From: Anastrepha obliqua
Lineage: Eukaryota > Arthropoda > Insecta > Diptera > Tephritidae
Assembly: GCF_027943255.1 (NCBI RefSeq)
Contig: NC_072893.1
Coordinates: 91,891,784-91,955,783 of the forward strand
Length of the DNA stretch: 64,000 nt
Direction of reading: 5' to 3'
Shown in pieces: positions 47,210 to 58,440 of the stretch. Numbering within the stretch: the first letter of the stretch is position 1; each line of letters opens with the position of its first letter. The notes below the pieces were generated by a model. The model made no database searches, was not told the DNA's origin, and saw nothing but the letters and a program-made list of their open reading frames with translations. A program made the translations under genes and the position numbers.

Positions 47210-48300
47210 TCAACTGGAAAAAAGGATGTGGAAATAAATAACATCCAAATTAAATAAACTCAAAGGATGACTAAAATATAGCAAAAGGAAACCAACCAAC
47301 GCTTTGACCACAGACGACAGGCACTCACGGTTTACGGATATTTTCGACCCTCGAGATTCCAAACAAACACACAGATTTTTTATTATTGTAACTATTTTTG
47401 CATCCAGTTGTCGGACATTTCTTTCTAATTCCCATATGTAGGTATTTGTTAGAAACACTCAAAAACTTGGAATGCAGTCGCGAGCGAACAATGGAATGGA
47501 AACAAAATCATAAACTTCAGAAACCCTACCATTAAGCTCTGGCGTATTTTGATCCAAAAACTTCTTTCCATGGGCTTATAAGTAAAAACGTTTCGGAACT
47601 GTCAATCTCATTTTCAATAATCCACAGAATACATGTTCGAATCCAGTTTATTGCATTCACAATCCGGTCACAATATTGACATTGAATCCTGCATTTGGAA
47701 ACAGGCGCTCTTTTAAAGGAAAAAAATTCTTGCTCATAACGCCTTCCTAACTTTGCTGAAGTATAAAACAGTACTGACACTCCAAAACAAAACAAGTTGG
47801 AGCAAAACAACGAAATGTTTACTGAAAAAGTCTGATAAGTCTGGTCTGGTAGTCTTGATAAGACGAATCTATGGGGACGACATATGATCACCATCTTTCC
47901 GGTCATTCACAGTTCCATCCCATTCTATTGCATTGGATAGAAAGCGAAACTTCGGATTATTTGCTGAATTCGTTTTCATTAAATTAATTTTAAAATCCTG
48001 TTCCAAAATTTTTAGTGATTCCTGGTATATATATTTTTTTTCATGGTAATGCTGTTGAAAAAACCGATTGAAATAAGTTGATACGCTTGAGGCGCCTCTC
48101 AAGACTTTCTATTGATGTCCCATTCATTGACAATAAACTGCTGCGGTAATGCAGTTTTAACAGTCAAATTACATTCTGAGCCATGGTTTGGATAACTGAA
48201 GTGACATTTAAAAAAATAAAATGCATTACCCGAACTGTTACCGTCATTGGTGAAAGGGTGAATTATCGTTGGAATGCCAAAAACACACAAATTTATCAGC
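47210..48300 (-). other. Cluster of broken minus-strand frames, unidentified
   Basis: Three or four adjacent minus-strand frames (82, 124, 77 and 63 codons) in slightly GC-richer DNA suggest one decayed gene or transposon. Readable pieces include CQYCDRIVNAINWIRT, NPKFRFLSNAIEWDGT and ECNLTVKTALPQQF. No family recognised. Confidence 0.25.
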
Positions 48301-49960
48301 TATCACAAAAAGCTGAAAGACACAACCCAAAAGCCAAATAAAAAAACCATAGAAATATAACAGCGTTGCCATTTTTATGGTTTTATTTTTTTGCTTTTGA
48401 ACAACCTTATTATGCTATCCTTCAATTACAAGCATTAAGTATTTCTATGTAGATAATTTCGGTGACAAAAAAATTGTACATACAAAAGCATTTGAACCTA
48501 AGTACATAATTATTATTTTTACACGAGATTGCATGCCACGCACATGCACATACATATATGTATCTCATAATACGTTCACATATGCATTAATCACCTATAA
48601 ATCCACCAAATTAATCTACCCGTTCACATATGGCAGATTACCTCCAAAATCTACAATCAGCTGTCAATACTGCTTTGAGAGGTTTTTCTTCATAAAAATT
48701 ATTTTGGTGGAATATTTCGATGTTTTTGTTTTCTTTAATTATTATTAATGATATGAAGAAAAACAAGGACAAGGAATAGCGAATTTAATTGCGCATTTAT
48801 CTGCTAATAATAAACAGTTGGAGGAAATCCGTATGCGACGTTTACTGAGGTGGCAAAAAATTATGGCAGTAATACGCATTCGAAAATCGATATTATATTT
48901 TAAAGTAAGTAACAAGAGGTCGAAACTTTTATGGACACTCGCTTTTTTCTGTAAAATGAATCCCTTATTAATAATATTTAACAAAAATGTGATTAGAATT
49001 ATGTTTACAGACCTGTTTGCTTTGCCGGCATACATTTCATTTAGTTTTTATTTTGATTTTTCCTCTTACATTCGTAATCATCATCAATCATCAAACAAAT
49101 CAAATAAATTGAAATTATTTTATAATCTCAGATTTTGGGAGAGAAATTTTGTATGGGAAATCGTGCTTTTTAATTACGGATTTTGAGTTAAACGCGAAAA
49201 AGTAGATCATCTACTTATATGTGAACATATTATAAGTATTTGCCATTTGTACATTATTCGTATTAACATCCGCATGTATGTATACGAGTAGGTACACCGA
49301 GTGCGGTCAGTCAGATTAAGAAATCACTGCAGTGGATGTAGAATAAATCGCCGCCAGTTCGTAAACAAGCCACTACTTTCATTTTCAAAGTCCACAGATA
49401 TGAATAGTTCATACACACATGCCTTGATGCACACACATATGCCAGTTGATGCAAGCATATTCCATAAGTATGTACGCACATGGGTATGTTATTTGTTAAG
49501 CCAGCATGCATTGCCTTTACATTCCGGTACAGACTATCTAGGTAGACGATTTATTTATTTTTTTGCTTTCCATTGTTAAGACTTTGTGTCCCCATACTAG
49601 CGAATGTTTATTATGCCACACTCTGGGTGCTTATGATTGTAACCCCTGTAGTGATATCGAGTTGCTTCTCCATCATCAAAGGAAGCTAATGCAACCTTGC
49701 AGATTATTTTGGACTGATTCTGTTATATCGTAATCGATAGGTTTATAGACCTCTATTTAAATAATTTTAAATCAATAGCTCGTACATTTTGCGTTAACTT
49801 ACCTGACACAGAAAGAGCTTTCCTTGGACAGAATGGAGAATGAAACAAAATTTTCCTTAGACAAAATTTTTGTATCAACTCTGCACAATGAACACCACCA
49901 AATAAATATGAAATATTTTACTTTTAATTCTTTAAAACAAATGTAGTTGTTTATATACAA
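48301..49960. other. No gene recognised
   Basis: AT-rich DNA. The 122-codon plus frame at 48,818-49,186 is Ile/Phe/Lys-rich without a motif and is likely chance. Confidence 0.4.
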
Positions 49961-51072
49961 GGTGGCGCAAAATTAATTATCCTATGGGAAGATTTATAAT
50001 TTTTCTTGTTTGACACTTGTGAACGAGACAGCTGCAGTATACAAACATGCAAGTCAAAATAAAGATTTCCATCACTCAAAATCTTTTATTTTTATTCAGT
50101 ACAAAAACTGATTCAAAAAACAAATTGGATGATTAAGTTTACGCTTACTTAGTTTATATGAAATCATTTTTGTTAGTTTCCATTACAAGAAATTGTTTAC
50201 ATTTTTATTTTTCCTCAAGTAACGATTTTAAGAGATATTAACCGTTAACGCTTTACCGCATATGAGCCCATATATGGTATTGCAGTTTAAATGCAATTTT
50301 ATTTCCAAATTAAGCGTTATAAAACAATTCAAACTATTTTAATCTATCAAATATATATTTAGCAAAAGTAAAACGCAAAATGATTGTCTCTGATTTTATG
50401 ACATTTCGAAATAACCTCACTTTTGTGCCAGTGAGTGAAAAAGCAGAATTAGGTCCAAGTGATTCATTTTCAAAAAACCATAACAGAGTAAAACGTAACT
50501 AATCCTTGACAAAAACAACCAACTTTTATATATGATTCCGAAAAAAAAAAATTTTAAACTTTTTTATTATTTTTCTTTTAATATGTCTTATTGATAATTA
50601 AATAAAGCTATTTCTGCCATTTTTCTTAAACTCTTTATTAATTTATGCAGTAAAGGGTGAAACGCTTTTTGCCTATATTGCAGTTTCAAAATTAAAATGT
50701 TTGGGTTAAAATAATTACGTTTTTCCAAATAATATGCATAATTAATAGTCGCACATTTTTACTGACCTAATTATTTCCGAAACTTGCTAAAAAAAAATAA
50801 AAGGTGTTTTTTTTTCATTTTGAGGTTCTCCCAAGATTGTAAAACTGCATATTTCTAAGAATGCAATACGACGATTAAAAGTGCATTACATAATTAGCCA
50901 CTATTTTATCAAGTATTTATTTTCGATATTAAAAAAAATTGTTTTCGAAAACTTTATCTCGGCCTGTTAATAACCGAGAACGGGCAATCGTAGGTCCAAC
51001 AGTCTGTATGAAAGAAATATTCCAAGTTTCAGTCTACAGAAAAGTGTTAATAATGTTAATTTGCGCCATACC
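49961..51072. mobile_element. Possible non-autonomous element with short inverted ends
   Basis: GGTGGCGCAAAATTAATTA at the left end pairs imperfectly with the inverse of TTAATTTGCGCCATACC at the right. About 1.1 kb of very AT-rich non-coding DNA lies between. The target duplication is unclear. Confidence 0.35.
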
Positions 51073-51243
51073 ATTTTTTTAATAGATACTAGGGTTACCT
51101 TTTAATAAGGTCACCTTTCCAACACTACGTGTGATGAGCTCTAACTCGATATTTTTATCGAAAAATTTGATAGATTTTAGCGTTCCCTTCCATACACCGT
51201 TTCCACTTACGAGCTTTATTTGTTCTTTTTCAGTGAGTTGAAA

Positions 51244-51560
51244 AATGTATCTCGCTCAAAAGAAGGAATTAACTCGTGAAAATTTTTGTGCGATGGTTTA
51301 TTAGGACTTTCGAAGTAGATTATCGAGACAGGATTGATCAACTTACTCTGACATTTTGCGTTGAAGCACCACACTTAGCCATTGTGAGACGCTGATAACA
51401 AGAGTTCTAACGTGACCGTCGATCATTGCAGCATGAATTTCGAGAAAGACGCCCAAAACCGCTTTTTCTTCCCGAAACAATCGACACTTTACGTAAAGTG
51501 ATAACGCAAGATCATCATGTGACATATCGCGAGATAGAGTCATGACCGATTCTTTCACTT
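51244..51560 (+). mobile_element. mariner transposase N-terminal relic
   Basis: Pieces read KKELTRENFCAMVY, DFRSRLSRQD, DQLTLTF and a REIE-like end, corresponding to the mariner N-terminal HTH with its linker. Stops and frameshifts. The catalytic domain is absent. Confidence 0.6.
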
Positions 51561-52492
51561 ACATGATATTACTTAGCAGGGAGACGTCTACAGTGACAGC
51601 GCTTTCGAACGAATGTTGAACTTGGCTTGATTGCTACCTGCTTCTTTAGCTGAGCCTTTCGCAAGTTCTGCGGATATTTTTATCCCGATGTCACTGCAAG
51701 TACAGCTTCTCTGTTGCAATAGTCTGTAAGTGGACGAGAATCGTGTCGAATCTATAGGATATACTACAGTTGCTCCCCTTGATACATTTTTTTGAGTGAT
51801 CGTTGATGCCCATTGTTAAGTTTCCCAGTTTTGGGCTCCTTCCATCTAAGTACTCTCCACAAGTGTGTACACAGACGCCTGTTTTGGGTGATGATGAGGA
51901 GCCTCGTTGTTTCACCCTTGCTCATGGTAGTTACAGAGTCGTAATATGCACATACGGTATATTGCCCATGTTATGTCATATGATCCTAACTCTTCCCAGC
52001 CGAACAATTCTGGACGGATCCACGCAAACAGTTGACAGCTTCCTCGGATGCACAATACTTCGAATTTTGGTTTGGATCAACATCCCTTATGCATCTCTTC
52101 TACGAGGAGTTCCTCAACCTTTCCATACCATGGGAATATTTACGTAGAGAAATATTTGGGTAGAACAGCTAGTCTTATAGTCCTAATGATATCAGGATAG
52201 CTAAGTTTCCTGGAGTCTTCTGCGCGGATTTTTGGACAGACTTTATAGCTGGTTTCAGTAGCACCGCAGTTCCAAAAAAAATGAGCTTCTGAGAGAAAGT
52301 ACTTTGAGTAAAATAATATATTTTTATTTTTTAATAAATATTCAAATTCAGGAAAAAGTCCTTCAAAATATATACATATGTATATATATGGATACATTCG
52401 CATCCACATTGCAAACCGCAAGGTGGCATAGAGCTTTGTGCTCAGGCTCTTTTCGACGAAAAACTTGCTAATACTGCCGGAAGAGGGAAATA
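51561..52492. other. No gene recognised
   Basis: The 114-codon plus frame at 51,803-52,147 has no recognisable motif and no splice context. Considered chance. Confidence 0.4.
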
Positions 52493-52647
52493 CGAGGGGT
52501 GCCTTTTATATGTCGGGATTTGGCAACCCTGGTGTTGCAATCTGGCAACTGACAGCTGTATCGCAAAGTTTGACATTTTTTGGCTTCTACGTACTCAGAA
52601 CGTTTTGTTTTTGTTCTCTAATCCCGAAATATAAAAGGCACCCCTCG
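52493..52647. mobile_element. Mariner-type MITE, 155 bp
   Basis: TA at 52491-52492 and 52648-52649. The ends match at 27 of 28 positions (CGAGGGGTGCCTTTTATAT...). The body between carries no gene. The ends resemble the mariner 3' end at 31,051-31,066, which suggests which transposase family could move it. Confidence 0.85.
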
Positions 52648-53786
52648 TAATATTTCAGTTTAAAATCAAATTTTAAACAACAGTGAATCAGGTTTTCGAC
52701 GACGGTATGAATTTTCATTAAGGAAATTTGATTAAAAACAAATTCACGTTCCTCGATCAGAAAAGATGTCCTATTCACTAAAAAGGCACCAGTTCGAGAT
52801 GTTCCTGCAGGGTATGTACTTAGATAAATATACATATGTGAGCCTAAGTTCAACTATCTGTATGTGAATTATAATGATGCTCCAACTTATACATAGGTCT
52901 TTTATGCTGCCTCAAATTTAGTCAAGCACAAAATAGATACATATGTAAGTGTATTATGAAATGTACGCACATACGAGTTTATCTTAACTCAAGCGTATAT
53001 ACGACAGCGTAGTACGAATGCACATTGAACACTTTAAGATTCGTATACGAGTAAATATACATATATACATATGCAGGTATGTATGTATGAACATTCAGCC
53101 GATTTTCAAACTGTGGACAACCGTGTCTATTTGCATGCACATTTTAATGAATATCCATACAAAAATCTCTAATAAACGACGATGCGGCCTTCGTATCTAC
53201 GCGAACATTGTGAGTTGCTAAAATTTTCACATTTCTTATCGTTTATTTTTGTCCCTCTGGTGTTCACTGCCTTCCAATGGATGCGTGTTGATTGGTATTA
53301 AGTGCTCCAGTGCAGATTAGCGATGTAGGGAATTTGATTTTATCTGAAATGCAGCAGGCAGAAATATGTATAAACACCCGACATGTGTTTGGTTCGCCTT
53401 TCAGCAAAAATAATATTTTTATTTACTATATTTACTTATTTTTTTCAGCTCTTCGACTTTTACTGTGCAACGATAAACGATTGCAAGGGGGTAGGCCATA
53501 TCCAAGTGATTTATGCGTGACAACCTTTCAGTTAGTTATAGGTTCGGTGTCCACTAGAGACATTAAAAATTAAATAATGCAGGTTTGTCCATATAGTTTT
53601 TTTTTTTCTATTTCCAAAATTCAATTGCAAAAATCATATTTCTTTTTTCATTTATCTTATTCATAATTTATGGATCACGCTTTCATTCACGTGGCACAGT
53701 TTCCCTAGTTATTGGTGACGGCTCCTGGCTCTATCTCAAAAATGGCTTGTTCGATATTCGCCATAATATATAAGATCCTTAAACTC

Positions 53787-54175
53787 CTAGTTGGAGCATA
53801 GGTCGCCAACAGCCCCTCGTCGCTTTCGAACACGGTTTTGTGCAAGCGCTCTAAGTTCATTCCAGGTCGTATTCAATGAACTCATTTCACCCTTCCCTGA
53901 ACGACGCCAGATGGTTCGTGTACTGCATACATTTCGTGATGTCTGTTGGAAAAGCCTCCATCGCAACGCCAATTTGGCGATGTTGTCACTCTTCTTCTGG
54001 GTGTGGCCAATCCATTGCCATTTCCTTGTGCGGATTTTAGTCACCACGTCGGATTGATTTGCCTTTCTCTGTAATTTGGTGTTAGATACAGTTCGAGACC
54101 AGATAATTTGAATTATGCGGCGCAGGCAGCGATTAATGAACGTTTCGAGACGGCGGTGTGGTCATTGCGGGCCTG
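53787..54175 (-). mobile_element. RTE-type LINE, 3' end
   Basis: Minus strand reads TFINRCLRRIIQIIW, KIRTRKWQWIGHTQKKSDNI, TWNELRALAQNRVRKRR and a stop at 53787, the C-terminus of RTE pol, followed by its short 3' tail. The upstream side ends a few bases from the TTAA element at 54.18 kb. Confidence 0.75.
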
Positions 54176-54186
54176 CCATACCTTAA

Positions 54187-54913
54187 GGGGGTCCTCTAGT
54201 TTCTCGTCTGTTTTTTTTTCGGGTTATTCAATAATTTTTAACGGGCAAACGATCAAAATAATAAATCTCATTGTGTTCACATAATCTTTAGTAACATTTA
54301 AATGAGCTTTACAAATTTTTTGAAGACAAAATATATAATAGAATAAAAGTTATAGTGGCCGACAAGAAGACATAAAGTAAAAGAGGTGCTTGACGGTGAC
54401 CAAGATTGCGGCTGTTTGGCTTATCTGAAATCGAAAAACCAAACGACATTTTAATCTTCATATTTAAGACTAGCGATTGAACTAGAATGAATTCTTAATT
54501 ACAAAAATTAATTTTTGTATACACTTTTGAAAATTAAATTCTATTTTTTACTTATTTTTTCTTAATTTTTTCGCTCATAGGAAAAAAACTATCGAAGCAA
54601 TCATGATAATCCTAGTTCAATCGCTGGCTTATAATATATTAAAGATGAGGTATATATTTGAACAAGATCGGTTCAGTAGTTTTTGAAATATCGTGGTCAC
54701 TATTTTGAAAAATAGTGTTTCGAGAAAAACGCGTTTCAAAGTTCGCGCAGCGTTGAGCGCGCTAAGTATACTTGCTCCGTTCAAGGCCGTAACTTGTGAG
54801 CCACTTCGAATATCGAAAAATCCTTCAGCACATACTTTTAACACATGTTGTAAATGTGATTTATGAAAAAAAAAAAATTCGATATTTTCGACCCAAGAAA
54901 CTAGAGGACCCCC
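54187..54913. mobile_element. TTAA-flanked non-autonomous element B (727 bp) with internal inverted repeat
   Basis: TTAA at 54183-54186 and 54914-54917. Ends are an 18 bp inverted repeat (GGGGGTCCTCTAGTTTCT). Internal arms CTAGCGATTGAACTAG (54470-54485) and inverse (54612-54627) match at 15 of 16, 126 bp apart. After them comes GAGAAAAACGCGTTTCAAAG, nearly as in element A (GAGAAAAACGCATTTAAAG). Same length class and plan as A but little other identity, so a diverged family member. Confidence 0.75.
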
Positions 54914-54939
54914 TTAAAGGCGTACGATTTTTCGCATTA

Positions 54940-55380
54940 CATCGGTCCTTCACGGCACCTCATAAAAAAGTCGAAAGACATTAAATCGCAGCTCCAAGCT
55001 GTCCAATTAACATAGTTGAGACGATTTTGACGCGCAAAAGGTCGATTGTGGCCTGTAGGCTGTGTGGCATGGCGCACCGTCCTGCTGAAACCAAAGATCG
55101 TCCAAGTCCATATCTTCAATGTTCAATCACAAAAAATTACTTGTCATGCCTCTGTAATGCTCACCGTTAACTGAAATGGCTTTCCAGCAGCGTTTTCAAA
55201 GAAAAATGAACCAACGATGCCATTTCTCCAAAATCCGTACCAAACTGTCACCCTCACCCGATCACATGGGGGTTTCCAAACCTCAGCTTTGGCAGTTTGT
55301 GGCTTGTTAGTAAATTCGAAATGAGAATGCCCTCCGTCGGAAAAGATGAGATTGACTAATTTTCAATAAACGCATTGTAA
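54940..55380 (-). mobile_element. Tc1/mariner-superfamily transposase relic (NKQNCRIW type)
   Basis: Minus strand pieces: HSHFEFTNKPQ, RVTVWYGFWRNGIVGSFFFE and DLDDLWFQQDGAPCHTA, the last broken by a frameshift, then CDLMSFDFF. The N-terminus and C-terminus are missing. Confidence 0.6.
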
Positions 55381-55574
55381 GGTCCACACAAGATTGAATT
55401 TGGAAATAAGTTTGTAATATTTCCCAGGGTTGTTCAAGCGTAAAGCAGTTAATTTCACTCCGCAAAGGTGTAATACTGATTCTATTACCAAGATTTCCAG
55501 CGGGAAAGAACTCCCACTGTTAAAATAACATATGATTACAAAAATACTATATTATAATAAATGTATATTGACAC

Positions 55575-55778
55575 AAGTATTTTTTCTAAACGCGATCGCC
55601 GGTAGGCAGGTAACGGCAAAAATTCGCAGCAGCGAAGCAGCTCATAAAACTGGCCTTTAGTTCGGAGGTGACATAAAACTGTATTCCTCCGCATGTTGCA
55701 AAACATAAAAATGCACACAAAAATTGGAGGAGAAGTTCGGCCAATCATCTAACAAAGAATTTGTACGCCAATTGAATA
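55575..55778 (+). mobile_element. tRNA-derived SINE, strongly diverged
   Basis: Recognisable by GCAAAAATTCGCAGCAG, AAATTGGAGGAGAAGTTCGG and GTACGCCAATTGAA in family order. No promoter boxes. Confidence 0.55.
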
Positions 55779-56019
55779 CATGCATACATATGTATGTGTA
55801 AATGCATAAGTTTATAAAGTCTATTTATAGGCATCAATTTTTCTGCTGCATAAAACTGAAAGTGGTCGAGCTGCGATTTGGAATTTTCGATTTAAAATCA
55901 GGAACTAAAATTGATTGTGTGAAATTTTTATACATTACACAATATTTATTGAACTACTAGCACACCTCAATCTGTAGTGGTATTACACGGTTGCTGTTGT
56001 TCCACAATTGGATAAACCT

Positions 56020-56170
56020 TAGAACTGTAGGTTGACTCCAAAAGGCAAATATTTTTTATGAGGGGCAGAAATACACTCAGAGGTTTGCCATTGTCATTTT
56101 GGTGTTTCACTGAGATTCGAACCGACGTTCTCCGAATGGTAGTCACGCACCAACCCATTCGGCTGCGGCT
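56020..56170 (-). mobile_element. tRNA-derived SINE, short copy with intact promoter boxes
   Basis: Minus strand: head GCAGCCGAATGGGTTGGTGC and B-box GGTTCGAATCT (56123-56113), then a body shortened by internal deletion, ending after the GGAGTC block. Box spacing is kept. Confidence 0.8.
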
Positions 56171-57129
56171 AAAAACAGTTAGTCAATAAAAATTTTTAGA
56201 CATTTTAAATACTTGCTAAACATGAAAACAATAGCAATAGCGTATAAAATTTTTTTAATGAAAACTGAATCTCTTTACTATTTACGGAATAAACCGTACA
56301 ACGGACAAAGTAACAGCACTTGTAGCTTTTACTTTTTCACATTTCCAAATAGCGAAAAATTGATTGGCCTGATTTTATACTCAGCAATAGAAGGGGAAAT
56401 TAATCTTATTAAAAACAAAATCTTGATTAGTTTTAAAGTGGAAACCGTCGAATGTTTGATATCTGCAAGAAATGTAATTAAAACAAGTTGGCTTACCTTT
56501 AAGTTTTAAAACATTATAAATATGTGTGAAAAAGTAACTTATATACGGGTTAAAATATGTAATTTATTTTTGTTGTGCTATTTGTTGCTTTTTTTAAGAA
56601 TAACAATAAAAACCTACTCTCCAAATTTCATTTTTATTACGATTTTTCGAATTATTTACTATGTTGCGCAGGTTAAAATTTTTAAATCAAGTTATCTGAA
56701 TTATGCACAGGTCTTTATGCATAGATCTTTTAGGAAATTAATAAAATTTTTAATAGTCATGATATCGATATTGCCTTCCCATATCCCTATTTTTACCTAA
56801 GCTAGAATCAAATTGTATACTTTTAAGTCTTGTCTCTAAATAGTATATGTGTTTAAGTCATTTTGAACCTATAGCCTCCATGGATAGGATTAATAAATGA
56901 AAGCAAAATGAATATGAAAAAATTAAATGGAATCGAATTGCAGAGATCTGAACCGTGTGCCTGGTCAAAACCTTAACTTAACAACACCTTAAAAAATTTG
57001 CTAACTTAAGGATATTCCACATAGAGATTTTCCATAATCGTATGTTATTTTGACGGTGACAGCTCTTTTCCGCTGGAAATGTTTACTGAAAGTCAGTGTC
57101 ATATCTCTGCGGAACGAAATGAACTGCTT
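56171..57129. other. No gene recognised
   Basis: AT-rich DNA. The plus frames at 56,213-56,509 and 56,522-56,800 are Ile/Phe/Lys-rich and show no motif. Confidence 0.45.
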
Positions 57130-57149
57130 TACGCTTGAACGAGGTTGAG

Positions 57150-57320
57150 AAATTCTGCAAACTTATTTCTAAGTCAGTGCTGTGTAGCCCATACAATGCG
57201 TTTATTGAAAAGAATATCAATACTAGTGTCATCCCCTCTGACAAGGCTCATTTACCTCTCGACGGCTATGTTAACAAGCAAAACTGCCACATCTTGGAAT
57301 GGGAATGTTTGCTCTTTAGA
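57150..57320 (+). mobile_element. Tc1/mariner-superfamily transposase fragment (NKQNCRIW type)
   Basis: Contains SDKAHLPLDGYVNKQNCHI, matching the block around the first catalytic residue of this transposase type, with Asp/Glu replaced by Lys. Nothing further survives. Confidence 0.55.
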
Positions 57321-57419
57321 ATAACCTAATAATATACCAAAAAACAAATTTGTTTAATTTTTTAAAATAATCTACATAGGATATGGATCCCCCTGTAAAT
57401 ATCTCTTTATTTTGTTTTA

Positions 57420-58440
57420 TTTGGTTGCATTTTACTTTGTTTAATTTTTTTAACTAACTTGAATCAAATTGAATTCAAGTTAATTTAATTATAATTAATT
57501 GTTTTTTTAATTTATTCTTAAATTTTTTATATTTTATTTTTGATTGAATTGAATTTTATTTTATTTTATTTTGTTAAACTTCATTTTATTTTATTTAATT
57601 TTTAAGTTATGTTTTAATATTTTTGTTTTGATTGAATTTAGTGTATGCATTTAATTTTACTTTAGTGCATTTTTACATTTTTTAATATTTACTTTTAATT
57701 TAGTTTAATTGTATTGGCGGCTTTAAGTTAATTTATCTTAATTTATTTTATTATATTTTATTTTATATTTCTACTCTTTTTTAATTGACTGTAAATGAGT
57801 TGAATATAATTTTTTTTATTTTTAGTCTAGGTCAATTTAATTACATTAAATTTATTTTTCTACTTCATTTTATTCTACGTAATTTTTTTTTTTTTAATAT
57901 TTCTTTTTAATTGAATTGAACTGTTTTGAATTTAGGTTATGTTAATTTAATTTAATATATTTTGCTTTTTTTATTTTATTTAAATTTAATTTAATTTTTT
58001 TATTGTACTTATTTTAAAATCTTTTTTGAAACTATCTTTTCAATCGAATGGAATTGAGCGTTGGTTAATTTAATTTATTTCTCTATTTCATTCTAATTGA
58101 ATGTGATATAATTAATGTTTCTATATTAATTCATTTGACTTTAATTATTATAATATTTATTTTTTACTTTTTAGAATTTAATTTTATTAATTTTATCCAG
58201 TTTCACTTAATTTTATTTAAATTTTATTAAGTTATTTAAGTTATGCTTATTAAATTTAAGTTAGCTTAATATACTTTTATTATTTCATTTTCGTCTTATT
58301 TTTTAATTTTTTAATATTTCGTTATTTTAATGAAGTCTCATTTTATTAAAGTATTGAATTTTTATGGCCGCTTTCTTTAAAATTTTAGTAAAACTAATTT
58401 TTATTTTGACTTGCCTTTAATAAATTTAATTTGAAAAAAT
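57420..58440. repeat. About 1 kb T-rich, degenerate tandem repeat region
   Basis: Almost no C or G on the plus strand. Recurring words TTTTAATTGAATTGAA, TAGGTTATGTTAATTT, CTACTTCATTTTATT and TTTAATATTT reappear in similar order about every 100-150 bp, suggesting an old expanded minisatellite rather than random AT-rich DNA. Confidence 0.55.

Noticed and set aside
51803..52147. 114-codon plus frame
   Set aside because: No recognisable domain, atypical composition and no repeat partner; likely chance.
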